DNA from: Jeongeupia wiesaeckerbachi
Lineage (GTDB): Bacteria > Pseudomonadota > Gammaproteobacteria > Burkholderiales > Chitinibacteraceae
DNA length: 64,000 nucleotides
Assembly (NCBI RefSeq): GCF_050916355.1
Contig: NZ_CP136946.1
Location: 682,001 to 746,000 of the forward strand
Direction: 5' to 3'
The position numbers and the translations under genes were made by a program. Shown one piece after another: positions 44,761 to 53,502 of this stretch (the stretch's first letter is position 1; each line of letters starts with the position of its first letter). Under the pieces are notes generated by a model that was not told the origin of the DNA, searched no databases, and worked only from the letters and a program-made list of their open reading frames with translations.

Positions 44761-45012
44761 ATGACTGCGATCCTGATCGGCAACCTGCCGCCTGAAACCA
44801 GCGAAGACGACGTTCGTACCCTGTTCACCGACCTGGGCATGACTGCCGACGTTGGCGACGTGACGATTGCCGAAGGACTGGGTGAACGACTCGCGGCCTC
44901 GGTGTCGATCGACTGCAGCAGCGCTGCCGCCGAAGTGCTCGTGCAAAAGCTGAACGGCCACTTCTGGAACGGTCGCGAGCTCGCCGCCAGCTACAACCCC
45001 TTCGGCCAGTAA
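44761..45012 (+). CDS. RRM-domain RNA-binding protein
   Basis: The 83-residue protein is a single RRM-like fold. RNP2 is visible as AILIGNLP; the RNP1 strand (AASVSIDCSS) lacks the usual aromatic residues, so RNA binding may be weak or altered. It has AGGAG 11 bases before ATG 44761. Bacterial single-RRM proteins are often cold-regulated, but no role can be read here. Two Trp/Phe-containing strands end the domain (HFWNGREL). Confidence 0.85.
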   Translation: MTAILIGNLPPETSEDDVRTLFTDLGMTADVGDVTIAEGLGERLAASVSIDCSSAAAEVLVQKLNGHFWNGRELAASYNPFGQ

Positions 45013-45067
45013 GGCCCCACCTCGCCGGCGATGCCGGCACCAGATAGATCAAGACTGGATCAAGACG

Positions 45068-46063
45068 ATGCGGATCGCGGTATTCGACAGCAAACGCTAT
45101 GACGAGACGTCGCTCAATGCGGCCAACGCCCGCTACGGCCACGAGCTGGTCTATTTCGGCGACCGGCTCAATCGCCATACCGTTCCGCTCGCCGCCGGCT
45201 TCGATGCAGTCTGCCCCTTCGTCAACGACACGCTCGACGCGTCGACGCTGAATGCGCTGGCGCTGCTGGGCGTCAAACACGTCGCACTGCGCTGCGCCGG
45301 CTTCAACGGCGTCGACCTCACCGCGGCAACCCAGCTCGGCATCACCGTGACCCGGGTGCCGGCGTATTCGCCCGAGGCGGTCGCCGAACACCTGTTCGCG
45401 CTACTGCTGACGCTGGTGCGCAAGACGCACCGCGCCTACACCCGCGTGCGCGACGGCAATTTCTCGCTCGAAGGGCTGGAAGGCTTCAATCTGCACGGCC
45501 GCACTTTCGGCGTCATCGGCGCCGGCAAGATCGGTCAGGCGGCGATGCGCATCGCCAACGGCTTCGGCATGCGCGTGCTCGCCTTCGACCGTTCGCCCGA
45601 CAGCAAGCACGCCGGCGAGCTCGGCTGCACCTTCGTGCCGCTGGACCAGTTGCTGCGCGAAGCGGACGTCGTGTCGCTGCACGTGCCGCTGTTTCCGGAA
45701 ACGCGCTACCTGATCAACGCGGATTCGCTGAAAACGATGAAGCGCGGTGCCGTCATCGTCAACACCAGCCGTGGCGGACTGATCGACTCGGCCGCACTGG
45801 TCGAGGCGCTCAAGAGCGGCCAGATCGGCGGCGTCGGCCTCGACGTCTACGAGTACGAGGAAGGCGTGTTCTTCGAAGACCTGTCGGGCACCGCGTTGCA
45901 GGACGACGTGCTGGCACGGCTGATGACGTTTCCGAACGTCGTGATCACTTCGCATCAGGGCTACCTGACCCACGAAGCGCTGACCAATATCGCCGATACC
46001 GTGTTCGAGAACCTCGACGCCTTCGCCAAGGGCCTGCCGCTCGCTAACGCGGTCCACGCCTGA
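45068..46063 (+). CDS. ldhA: D-lactate dehydrogenase / 2-hydroxyacid dehydrogenase
   Basis: The 331-residue protein is close in length to E. coli LdhA (329) and shares its start (MRIAVFDSKRYDETSLN). NAD binding is by GVIGAGKIGQAAMRIANGFG. The catalytic Arg is in VNTSRGGLIDS, Glu in YEYEEGVFFED and His in ITSHQGYLTHEA. It reduces pyruvate to D-lactate with NADH during fermentation. The histidine kinase gene begins two bases after its stop, so the two may be transcribed together. Confidence 0.92.
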   Translation: MRIAVFDSKRYDETSLNAANARYGHELVYFGDRLNRHTVPLAAGFDAVCPFVNDTLDASTLNALALLGVKHVALRCAGFNGVDLTAATQLGITVTRVPAYSPEAVAEHLFALLLTLVRKTHRAYTRVRDGNFSLEGLEGFNLHGRTFGVIGAGKIGQAAMRIANGFGMRVLAFDRSPDSKHAGELGCTFVPLDQLLREADVVSLHVPLFPETRYLINADSLKTMKRGAVIVNTSRGGLIDSAALVEALKSGQIGGVGLDVYEYEEGVFFEDLSGTALQDDVLARLMTFPNVVITSHQGYLTHEALTNIADTVFENLDAFAKGLPLANAVHA

Positions 46064-46064
46064 C

Positions 46065-48299
46065 GTGCGCTTCCCGCATGCCCCCGCCCGCTGGCTGCAA
46101 CCGCTGCCCGGGCTGATCGCCGCACTGTTCGCGCTGCTGTTCGCCAGCTTCCTGCTGGTCACCCGTGGCGAAACCGAACAGTTGCGCACGGCCCAGCTCG
46201 AGCAGGACATGCTGTGGCAAAAACAGGCGATCGAGCAGCAGGCCGAAGCCAACCGCGAGGCGCTGCTGGGACTGGCCGCGACCTTGCCGGGCCAGGATTA
46301 CACCGCCCCGCCGTTCCAGGCACGGGTCCTGACGCTGATCCAGACCAATCCCGAGATCGTCGGCCTGGCGATCCACAACGGCGGCGCGCGCGCGCGCTGG
46401 ACCGCCCCGCAGGCGCGGCATACCCAGCCCTTCGACGGCTACACCGGCTGGGGCTCGCTGAAAATCGTCGACGGCCAGCCGCTGGTAACCTACACGACGG
46501 TGACGCCGGACCACGGCAACTACATCGTCGCGACGATCGCGCTCGACGTGCTGCTGCAGCATCAGGTGCCCTGGTGGCTGGGGCAGCGCTACCAGATCTC
46601 GCTGCTGAACTCGAACGGCAAGACCATCGCCACCAAGAGTCAACGCCAGTTCGACCCCGCCGACAAAGCCTATACGATCCGGCTCGACCGGCCGCCGCTC
46701 GGCCTGACGCTGGTCGCGCGCGCCTACAACACGCCGCGCGCGCTGCTCGCCGATCTGCTGCCGTGGCTGCTGTTCATTCTCGCCGGCGCCATGCTCGCGT
46801 CGACCTGGGCCTTGCGCCGGCACATCCGCAAGCGCGAGGTCACCGAAGGCCAGCTGCGCAGCGAAACCGCACTGCGGCTGGCAATGGAAAACTCGCTGGT
46901 CACCGGCTTGCGCGCGACCGACCTCGACGGCCGCATCCTGCACGTCAACCGCGGCTATTGCGACATGACCGGCTACAGCGCCGACGAACTCAGCGGGCTG
47001 ATCCCGCCGTTCCCGTACTGGCCACCCGAGGAAATCGAGCGTTGCATGGCGGCCAGTGACGCCATTCTCGCCGGCCGGCTCGATCCGAACGGTTTCTCGG
47101 TCCGCTTCATGAAGAAAAGCGGCGAGCGTTTCGACGTCCGGCTGTACGCGTCCAAGCTGATCGACGGCGACGGCAAGCACATCGGCTGGATGAACGCGAT
47201 GTACGACATCACCGAGCTGCGGCGCGAGCGCAAGGCGCTGCAGGCGTCGCACGAGCGTTTCGTCACCGTGCTCAACGGCCTCGACGCCGCGGTCGCCGTC
47301 TCGGACACCGAAACCGGCGAACTCTTGATGTCCAACCTGCAGTTCGATCGCGCCTTCCAGTTGCCCGACTGGCGCGGCCGCTGCTGCATCGTGCCCTTCG
47401 TCAAACGCCGTACCGATCCGCCGGTCGATGCCGAGTGGTACGACAGCTTCAGCAAGCGCTGGTACCAGATCAAGAGCCGCCAGAGCGTCTGGGTCGACGG
47501 CTCGGCGGTCTGGCTCGAGATCGCCACCGACATCACCGCGCTGAAAACCGCCGCCGAACGCGAGCGGCGCCAGAACGAAACGCTGCAGCAGACCGCCCGC
47601 TTGATCAGCATGGGCGAGATGGCGTCTAGCCTCGCGCACGAGCTCAACCAGCCGCTTGGCGCGATCGCCAGCTACGCCTCGGGCTGCCGCAACATCCTCG
47701 GCAGCCCCGACCCGAACCTGAAACAGCTGGCGCAGGCGCTCGACAAGATGGCCGAACAGGCCAAGCGCGCCGGGCAGATCATCCGCGGCATCCGCGAGTT
47801 CGTGCAGCGGCGTGCGCCGTCGCGCAAGCGCTGCGAAATCGGCACGCTGCTCGACACCGTGCTCGGCCTCCTGGGCCACGAAATCGTCCGCCGCGACACC
47901 GACGTGTCGGTGCAGCAATCGACCGGCCTGCCGTCGCTGTACGCCGACCCGGTAATGCTCGAGCAAGTGATCTTTAATTTGATCAAGAACGCGCTCGAAG
48001 CCATGGACGTGACCCCGGCGGCGCGGCGCGCGCTGGCGATTTCGCTCGAGCGCGACGGCGACTACCTGCGCGTGACCATCGCCGACCGCGGCCCGGGCCT
48101 GTCGCCGGAGCAGCTCGAACAACTGTTCAAACCGTTTTTCACGACCAAGGACACCGGCATGGGCATGGGGTTGAATATCTGCCGCTCGATCATCGAGCAC
48201 CATCAAGGCCGGATGTGGGTCGAAGCCAATCCTGGCGGCGGCAGCCGCTTCATCTTTACCGTACCGTTCAGCGAGGAACCCAATGCCATCGAACCCTAA
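46065..48299 (+). CDS. Membrane PAS histidine kinase, FixL/DctS type
   Basis: The 744-residue protein has two membrane segments (about residues 15-32 and 228-248) enclosing a periplasmic sensor domain of some 190 residues. A PAS domain (about 272-385, with HVNRGYCDMTGYSADEL) and a second PAS-like region follow. The HisKA box is SSLAHELNQPLG with His525, and the ATPase domain has NLIKNALEAM and GMGMGLNICRSI. This layout matches DctS of C4-dicarboxylate sensing, but the ligand is unknown. The start is GTG 46065. It overlaps its partner regulator gene by 17 bases. Confidence 0.88.
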   Translation: MRFPHAPARWLQPLPGLIAALFALLFASFLLVTRGETEQLRTAQLEQDMLWQKQAIEQQAEANREALLGLAATLPGQDYTAPPFQARVLTLIQTNPEIVGLAIHNGGARARWTAPQARHTQPFDGYTGWGSLKIVDGQPLVTYTTVTPDHGNYIVATIALDVLLQHQVPWWLGQRYQISLLNSNGKTIATKSQRQFDPADKAYTIRLDRPPLGLTLVARAYNTPRALLADLLPWLLFILAGAMLASTWALRRHIRKREVTEGQLRSETALRLAMENSLVTGLRATDLDGRILHVNRGYCDMTGYSADELSGLIPPFPYWPPEEIERCMAASDAILAGRLDPNGFSVRFMKKSGERFDVRLYASKLIDGDGKHIGWMNAMYDITELRRERKALQASHERFVTVLNGLDAAVAVSDTETGELLMSNLQFDRAFQLPDWRGRCCIVPFVKRRTDPPVDAEWYDSFSKRWYQIKSRQSVWVDGSAVWLEIATDITALKTAAERERRQNETLQQTARLISMGEMASSLAHELNQPLGAIASYASGCRNILGSPDPNLKQLAQALDKMAEQAKRAGQIIRGIREFVQRRAPSRKRCEIGTLLDTVLGLLGHEIVRRDTDVSVQQSTGLPSLYADPVMLEQVIFNLIKNALEAMDVTPAARRALAISLERDGDYLRVTIADRGPGLSPEQLEQLFKPFFTTKDTGMGMGLNICRSIIEHHQGRMWVEANPGGGSRFIFTVPFSEEPNAIEP

Positions 48300-48903
48300 C
48301 CGCCGCATTGCCATCGTCGATGATGATGACGCCCTGCGCGACGCGCTCGCCTGGCTGTTCTCGACCCGCAACCACGATGTGCAGCCCTTCCCGAACGCCG
48401 AGGCGCTGCTGGCCGACTACACGCCCGACCGCTTCAGCTGCCTGCTGCTCGACGTGCGCATGCCGGGCATGAGCGGGCTCGAGCTGTTCCAGAAACTGCG
48501 CGAGTTTCCCTACCTGCCGCCGGTGGTCTTCCTGACCGGCCACGGCGACGTACCGATGGCCGTCGGCGCGCTCAAGGACGGCGCAACCGATTTCATCGAG
48601 AAACCGTTCAACGACAACGACATCGTCGATCTGGTCGAGCGCTCGATCGCCGCCGACGCGCTCAAGCGCACCCAGTGGCAGGCGAAGAACGCCGTCGAGG
48701 CGCGGCTCGAGTCGCTGACGCCGCGCGAGCGCGAAGTGATGAAGCTGATCCTCACCGGCCGGCTGAACAAGCAGATCGCCGACGACCTGTCGATCTCGAT
48801 GAAGACCGTCGAAGTCCACCGCGCGCGCATCCTCGAGAAAATGCACGTCAAGACCGCGATGGAACTCGCCGCGCTGCTGCGTGACGCCAACATCACCGTC
48901 TGA
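48283..48903 (+). CDS. FixJ-family (LuxR-type) response regulator
   Basis: The 206-residue protein has a receiver domain with acidic pocket IVDDDDALRD and phospho-Asp57 in LLDVRMPGMSG. The conserved Lys is in IEKPFNDND. The C-terminal LuxR-type helix-turn-helix has SLTPREREVMKLILTGRLN and KTVEVHRARILEKMHVKTAMEL. It is the partner of the kinase just upstream. GAGGAA precedes the ATG inside the kinase gene. Its target genes are not evident; ldhA upstream or yaaA downstream are only neighbours. Confidence 0.9.
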   Translation: MPSNPNRRIAIVDDDDALRDALAWLFSTRNHDVQPFPNAEALLADYTPDRFSCLLLDVRMPGMSGLELFQKLREFPYLPPVVFLTGHGDVPMAVGALKDGATDFIEKPFNDNDIVDLVERSIAADALKRTQWQAKNAVEARLESLTPREREVMKLILTGRLNKQIADDLSISMKTVEVHRARILEKMHVKTAMELAALLRDANITV

Positions 48904-48914
48904 GGAATGCGCCG

Positions 48915-49679
48915 TTGCTGATGCTGATTTCGCCGGCCAAGACGCTGGACTACACCACCGCCCTGCCGACACGGCGCCACAGCGACCCCGACTTCCTCGA
49001 CCGCAGCGCAACGCTGGTCGAGGCGTTGCGGCAGAAGTCGCCGGCCGAGCTGTCGCAACTGATGACGATCTCCGACGAGCTTGCCGTCCTCAATACCGGC
49101 CGTTTTCAGGCCTGGCAGCCGCCGTTCACGCCGCACAATGCGCGTCCGGCGGTGTTCGCCTTCAAGGGCGACGTCTATGAAGGACTGGATGCCTATGGGC
49201 TCGAGCGCGGCGCATTTGATTATCTGGGCAAACACCTGCGCATCCTGTCGGGCCTGTACGGCCTGCTGAAGCCGTTCGACCTGATCCAGCCCTATCGGCT
49301 GGAAATGGGCACCCGGCTCGGCAATCCGGCCGGCAGCAATCTGTACCAGTTCTGGGGGGAAACGATTACCGATGCGGTCAACGCCGTCGACGCCCGCACG
49401 CTCGTCAACCTCGCCAGCGACGAGTACTTCAAGTCGGTCAAGCCGAAGCGGCTCAAGGCACGGTTGATCCAGCCGGTATTCGAAGATTTCAAGGGCGGGC
49501 GCTATAAAGTCATCAGCTTCTATGCCAAACGTGCCCGGGGGCTGATGGTGCGCTACGCGGCGCAGCACCACGTCACCAAGCCCGAGGCGCTGCTGGGCTT
49601 CGACCTCGAAGGCTATGCCTTCGCCGCCGATGCCAGCGATGCGCAGCGCTGGGTGTTTCGCCGCCGGCTTGCAGAGTAA
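48915..49679 (+). CDS. yaaA: Peroxide stress protein YaaA
   Basis: The 254-residue DUF328 protein has LISPAKTLDYTT, AFKGDVYEGLDA and LSGLYGLLKPFDLIQPYRLEMGTRL, then INLASDEYFKSV-type and VISFYAKRARGLM. YaaA limits free iron during hydrogen peroxide stress in E. coli. The start is probably TTG 48915: it has GAGG nine bases upstream and gives the same N-terminal length as E. coli YaaA. ATG 48921 is the alternative. It lies 11 bases after the response regulator gene. Confidence 0.92.
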   Translation: MLMLISPAKTLDYTTALPTRRHSDPDFLDRSATLVEALRQKSPAELSQLMTISDELAVLNTGRFQAWQPPFTPHNARPAVFAFKGDVYEGLDAYGLERGAFDYLGKHLRILSGLYGLLKPFDLIQPYRLEMGTRLGNPAGSNLYQFWGETITDAVNAVDARTLVNLASDEYFKSVKPKRLKARLIQPVFEDFKGGRYKVISFYAKRARGLMVRYAAQHHVTKPEALLGFDLEGYAFAADASDAQRWVFRRRLAE

Positions 49680-49680
49680 A

Positions 49681-49732
49681 CGCCTGTCCCGTTGGGGGAC
49701 GAGCCAAAGCGGCGGCGGGCCCGAAGCGAGGC
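49681..49732 (+). repeat. Dispersed intergenic repeat, copy F (partial)
   Basis: CCTGTCCCGTTGGGGGACGAGCC, shortened here to its blocks CCTGT, GACGAGCC, AAAGC and CCCGAAGCG, follows the order of the first half of copy A. It begins directly after the yaaA stop. The family resemblance is weaker than for copies A, D and E. Confidence 0.4.
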
Positions 49733-49951
49733 GGCCACAAAAGAAGTCCCCCCAAGGGGAGCTGGAAAGGAGATGTGGTCCAGAGGACGAGCCGAGGTTA
49801 AGCCCTTAGCTGGACCCCGCAACACCGGACAGACGCAAAAGGCGTAGCCGACCAAGGAGATAGGTTCCAAGCGCGGTCGCGGTGCGGGCAGCATGCCCGC
49901 CCGTGTTGTTCAACACATTACACAGCATCAGGCACTGAAAAGGATCCAGAC
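49733..49951. other. Intergenic region with hairpin between yaaA and the isochorismatase-like gene
   Basis: GGTCCAG and CTGGACC (49777-49783 and 49810-49816) form a 7-bp stem with a 26-base loop. A CCCCC/GGGG hairpin lies near 49748-49760. I see no gene here. Confidence 0.45.
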
Positions 49952-50497
49952 ATGCTCGACCTCGATTTCAAGCGCACCGCGCTGGTGTTGATCGATCTGC
50001 AGTGCGGCATCGTCCGCGCCTTCGACGGCAATGCCGTGGTCAAGCGTGCAGCGCGGCTGGTGCGGCGATTCCGGGCGCACGACGGCTTCATCGCCTTCGT
50101 CAACGTCGACTTCCACGACGGTCGCGACATGCTGGCGCCATCGTGCGATGCACCGACCGCGCCGGGCCAGCTCCCGCCCGACTGGGGCACACTGGTCTCG
50201 CAGCTCAATGTCGAGGCCGGTGACTACATCGTGACCAAACGCCAGTGGGGCGCGTTCTTCGGCACCGATCTTGACCTGCAACTGCGCCGCCGCGGCATCG
50301 ACACCATCGTGCTCGCCGGCATCGCGACCAATATCGGCGTCGAATCGACCGCCAGACAGGCGTTCGAGCTCGGCTACACGCAGTATTTCGTCGTCGACGC
50401 GATGAAAACCGCCAGCAAGGAAGCCCACGAAGCGACGCTGAAATTCATCTTTCCGCGCATCGGCCACATCGTCGACACGGCGACCGTCGCCGGCTAG
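49952..50497 (+). CDS. Isochorismatase-family hydrolase lacking the catalytic Cys
   Basis: The 181-residue protein has the cysteine-hydrolase fold with Asp15 in LVLIDLQCGI and Lys96 in IVTKRQWGAF. The position of the catalytic Cys is Gly129 (GIATNIGVESTARQ). Cysteine amidases of the family need that Cys, while true isochorismatases such as EntB also lack it. So a vinyl-ether or other non-amide substrate, or a non-enzymatic role, is possible. Its 3' end overlaps the convergent N-acetyltransferase gene by four bases. Confidence 0.87.
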   Translation: MLDLDFKRTALVLIDLQCGIVRAFDGNAVVKRAARLVRRFRAHDGFIAFVNVDFHDGRDMLAPSCDAPTAPGQLPPDWGTLVSQLNVEAGDYIVTKRQWGAFFGTDLDLQLRRRGIDTIVLAGIATNIGVESTARQAFELGYTQYFVVDAMKTASKEAHEATLKFIFPRIGHIVDTATVAG

Positions 50498-51306
50498 AAC
50501 GGCGACGGATGACTGGCGGCGAAGTCGAACAGCAGCGCCGCTTCAGCCTCATCGACGGCCAGACCGAACTCATCGGCGAGCACCTGGCGCAAGCGCTGCG
50601 GATGGGCCACCGTTTCGGTCGTCTTGGCCCCGTGCTCGCTGCGAACGAAACGCAAGGCCGCCAACGCCAGCTGCCCCGCAGCGGTATAGCGCGTCACCAG
50701 CAGCAGATTGGTGAACAGCGATTGCGGCGAACGGGCGATGTAGAAATTCGCGGCGTCAAAATCGATCGGGTACGCCGGCCGCAGATCGAAACAGTAAAGA
50801 TCGGACCAGTCGTCGTTCTCGCCGCTTTGCAGCAGCCAGTCGTCGCCATCGGCAAGCAGCCGGAAACACGACTGCCGCTGCTCGAACACCATACCGGTGC
50901 GCAGCGGAATCGGTTCGATCAGGCCACCGCCGCCAAAGCCGACGTCGGCCAGCCACTCCTCGTCGCCAATGCGCACGAACAGCAGGTGATGACTGCGCTG
51001 GCGCGTCTGCGGCGTACCGCCGCCGATCAGCACCCGCCCCATCGCCGACCGGACCTCGAAGCCTTGCGCTTGCAGCAGCTCGGCAAAGCTGGCATTCAGC
51101 TCGAAACAATAACCGCCGCGGCCGCGCCGGATCACCTTGTCGAAACGGGCCGCCGGCTCAAGCTCGGGCAAGCGGCCGAGCAGCAAGTCGACGTTGTTGA
51201 ACGGCAGCGTCTCGACATGGGCGCGATGCAGCTGCTTCAGCCGCGCCAGCGCGTCGCCATCAGGCCCGATGCCAAGCCTGGCCAGATATGCCAGCACCTC
51301 CATCAT
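50494..51306 (-). CDS. nat: Arylamine N-acetyltransferase
   Basis: The 270-residue protein has the NAT triad: Cys67 in RGRGGYCFELN, His107 in RSHHLLFV and Asp121 in WLADVGFGG. It starts MMEVLAYLARLGI and has the typical ETLPFNNVD. It transfers acetyl from acetyl-CoA to aromatic amines or hydrazines. Its natural substrate here is unknown. ATG 51306 overlaps the stop of the upstream gene (ATGA), so the two are coupled. Confidence 0.93.
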   Translation of the reverse strand: MMEVLAYLARLGIGPDGDALARLKQLHRAHVETLPFNNVDLLLGRLPELEPAARFDKVIRRGRGGYCFELNASFAELLQAQGFEVRSAMGRVLIGGGTPQTRQRSHHLLFVRIGDEEWLADVGFGGGGLIEPIPLRTGMVFEQRQSCFRLLADGDDWLLQSGENDDWSDLYCFDLRPAYPIDFDAANFYIARSPQSLFTNLLLVTRYTAAGQLALAALRFVRSEHGAKTTETVAHPQRLRQVLADEFGLAVDEAEAALLFDFAASHPSPF

Positions 51307-51701
51307 CGCTCCCCCTGCGGCACGACAATGCCGCGCATCGGCTGAGTCCGGCGTTCGCCCAGGCCCTGACGGATGTTCAGCGCATGGTATTTCGCGAGCG
51401 CAACGCGCTGCTCCTTCGGCAGGCTGTCGTCGTGATAGGCCGCCTGGATCAGCTCCTTCTGCACGAAGGCCAGCTGGCGGGCCAGCAGCTCGCAGTTCTC
51501 CATCGTCGCGCCACGGTTCATCTCGGCGACGATCATCAGCGCATCGCGCTTGATCCGGTAGGTCAGCGAATGCTTCAGCGGATGGCTGCCCGCCTCGGAC
51601 GCACGCCGTTGTGACGGCATCAGTTCGGTCGCGGGAAAGCGCGACGACGCTGCGGCAGCGCTGAAACCGCGCCGGAGCAGTTTGTTCAACCACTGTTTCA
51701 T
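51303..51701 (-). CDS. Protein of unknown function (132 residues)
   Basis: The N-terminus is basic (MKQWLNKLLRRGFSA) and could be a short amphipathic helix. The rest is mostly helical and polar: HSLTYRIKRDALMIVAEMNRGATMENCELLARQLAFVQ is read here only as a pattern of heptad-like hydrophobics, followed by EQRVALAKYHALNIRQG. I do not recognise a family. It overlaps nat by four bases and precedes it, so it may be a cotranscribed partner. Confidence 0.7.
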   Translation of the reverse strand: MKQWLNKLLRRGFSAAAASSRFPATELMPSQRRASEAGSHPLKHSLTYRIKRDALMIVAEMNRGATMENCELLARQLAFVQKELIQAAYHDDSLPKEQRVALAKYHALNIRQGLGERRTQPMRGIVVPQGER

Positions 51702-51731
51702 GCCACATCCTCCGGCGAGCGCGTCGCCAAT

Positions 51732-51757
51732 AAAAACGGGACGCCACGCGTCCCGTT
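51732..51757 (-). terminator. Rho-independent terminator of asd
   Basis: A perfect 10-bp stem AACGGGACGC/GCGTCCCGTT with a three-base loop is followed on the minus strand by five T. It lies 19 bases after the asd stop. Confidence 0.88.
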
Positions 51758-51775
51758 ATCGATCATTGCAGCGGC

Positions 51776-52882
51776 TTATTCGCCGAGCAAAATACGCAGC
51801 ATCCGGCGCAGCGGCTCGGCCGCACCCCACAGGAGCTGGTCGCCGATCACGAAAGCCGACACGTATTCCGGGCCCATATTGAGCTTGCGGACACGGCCGA
51901 CGCCGATTTCCAGCCCGCCGGTGATCGCCGCCGGCGTCAGTTCCTTGACGGTGACTTCGCGGTCGTTCGGCACCCACTTCACCCAGTCGTTGCCCGACTT
52001 GATGATGGCCTCGATGTCGGCCAGCGGCAGATCCTTGTTCAGCTTCAGCGTCAGCGCCAGGCTGTGGCAGCGCATCGCGCCGATCCGCACGCACAGGCCG
52101 TCGACCGGCACGGTTTCGCTGGTGCCGAGGATCTTGTTGACCTCGGCCTGGCCCTTCCATTCTTCCTTGGACTGACCGTTGTCGAGCTGCTTGTCGATCC
52201 ACGGAATCAGACCACCGGCGAGCGGCGCACCGAAGAATTCGCTCGGCACATCCGAGCGGATCGCCTGCGCGACCTTGCGGTCGATGTCGAGGATGGCCGA
52301 AGCCGGGGTCGCCAGCTCGTCGGCCACCGAGCCGTACACGACGCCCATGCCTTTCAGCAGTTCGCGCATGTGGTTGGCGCCGCCACCCGATGCCGCCTGG
52401 TAAGTCATCGAGCTGACCCAGTCGACCAGACCCTCGCGGAACAGGCCGCCGACGCCCATCAGCAGGATCGAATTCGTACAGTTGCCGCCGATGTAGTTCT
52501 TCACGCCACGCGACAGCGCTGCGTCGATCACGCCGCGGTTGACCGGGTCGAGAATGATGACGGCGTCGTCTTCCATGCGCAGCGTGCTGGCCGCGTCGAT
52601 CCAGTAGCCATCCCAGCCTGCCGCGCGCAGCTGCGGGAAGATCTCGGTGGTGTAATCGCCGCCCTGGCAGGAAATGATGATGTCCATCGCCTTGAGTTCG
52701 GCGATGTTCTTCGCATCCTTGAGCGTGCCTGCATCGCGGCCGAAATTCGGCGCGGCGCTGCCCGCTTGCGAGGTAGTGAAGAACACCGGTTCGATCAGGT
52801 CGAAATCCTTTTCTTCCTGCATACGCTGCATGAGGACCGAGCCCACCATGCCGCGCCAACCGACGAGGCCTACGCGTTTCAT
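51776..52882 (-). CDS. asd: Aspartate-semialdehyde dehydrogenase
   Basis: The 368-residue protein (E. coli 367) starts MKRVGLVGWRGMVGSVLMQRM. NADPH binds to the GxxGxxG in that segment, and the catalytic Cys135 is in GGNCTNS. It makes aspartate semialdehyde for lysine, threonine, methionine and diaminopimelate. ATG 52882 has AAGGA seven bases upstream; an ATG one codon earlier is only four bases from it. No lysine riboswitch is seen in the 160-base leader region. It is a single gene with its own terminator. Confidence 0.96.
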   Translation of the reverse strand: MKRVGLVGWRGMVGSVLMQRMQEEKDFDLIEPVFFTTSQAGSAAPNFGRDAGTLKDAKNIAELKAMDIIISCQGGDYTTEIFPQLRAAGWDGYWIDAASTLRMEDDAVIILDPVNRGVIDAALSRGVKNYIGGNCTNSILLMGVGGLFREGLVDWVSSMTYQAASGGGANHMRELLKGMGVVYGSVADELATPASAILDIDRKVAQAIRSDVPSEFFGAPLAGGLIPWIDKQLDNGQSKEEWKGQAEVNKILGTSETVPVDGLCVRIGAMRCHSLALTLKLNKDLPLADIEAIIKSGNDWVKWVPNDREVTVKELTPAAITGGLEIGVGRVRKLNMGPEYVSAFVIGDQLLWGAAEPLRRMLRILLGE

Positions 52883-52989
52883 CATCAAATCCTTAGGAAA
52901 ACAGTGAGATAGAGCAAGCTTCCGATCTTAGTGAAAAACCGGATTGATTGCCAGCACCCGCCGGTGGTCAGCGATGTAGTGTCAAGCAC

Positions 52990-53018
52990 TTGCTTACGCA
53001 ATGAGAAATTATTACATT
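52990..53018 (+). promoter_or_regulatory. Probable promoter of the 53050 gene
   Basis: TTGCTT and TACATT are spaced 17 bases apart in an AT-rich stretch. The predicted transcript starts near 53025, just before the TTG start at 53050. Confidence 0.45.
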
Positions 53019-53049
53019 CAAATAAATCGGCCATATCCGAGCATCAACC

Positions 53050-53439
53050 TTGCTAAAGCGCCTGAAAACCCTGTTTGGAACACCGCTGTCGGAGTGGGCA
53101 TCGCGCCATCGCGAAACCGCGGCAACGATAGCGGCGACGGTTCCGCAGTACGTCGCCCGCAAGGTCAACCGCGCCGCCCTGCACGATCTGCTGTTCCGGA
53201 TCGAAATGGCACAATTGAACGGTCAGGCGCTGGCGATTCGCACGCCTGGGTCGACGCAGCCGCCGCTGTTGCGCTCCATTCTCGCCGACCTCGACAAACT
53301 CGCCCGCCAGTACCCGGATCACGCCCGGATGCTGCGCATGCAGCTACACGCCACGCACGATCCGAACGAGCCTTGTGCGCGTAGCCGTTTTGTCAGCGCT
53401 GCCCAGCAGGCCAGCGCACGCGTTCGCCATCTCGATTAG
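53050..53439 (+). CDS. Protein of unknown function (129 residues)
   Basis: The frame begins with TTG at 53050 (product MLKRLKTLFGTPLSEWASRH). It is rich in Arg, Ala and Leu and looks helical; there is no signal peptide or membrane segment. The ribosome site is weak. A different frame starting at ATG 53001 covers the same bases but has a composition typical of a shadow. I do not recognise a family. It lies between asd (divergent) and dtd (same direction, 63 bases on). Confidence 0.6.
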   Translation: MLKRLKTLFGTPLSEWASRHRETAATIAATVPQYVARKVNRAALHDLLFRIEMAQLNGQALAIRTPGSTQPPLLRSILADLDKLARQYPDHARMLRMQLHATHDPNEPCARSRFVSAAQQASARVRHLD

Positions 53440-53502
53440 CCGGCTGACAATGCCACCCGACGGCGCTACCATTTCGGGCTTCAGTCTCGAAGTGGAATCG
53501 GC

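Noticed and set aside
46044..48371. 775-codon minus-strand frame over the histidine kinase
   Set aside because: It mirrors the kinase gene, whose PAS, HisKA and HATPase motifs are clear.
52889..53049. Lysine riboswitch before asd
   Set aside because: The gap is about 160 bases and AT-rich, with a promoter for the divergent gene. No riboswitch core is recognisable.
53001..53384. 127-codon plus-strand frame overlapping the 53050 gene
   Set aside because: Its Arg/Ala/Ser/Pro-rich product looks like an out-of-frame reading of the gene at 53050-53439, and its ATG lies within the predicted promoter.
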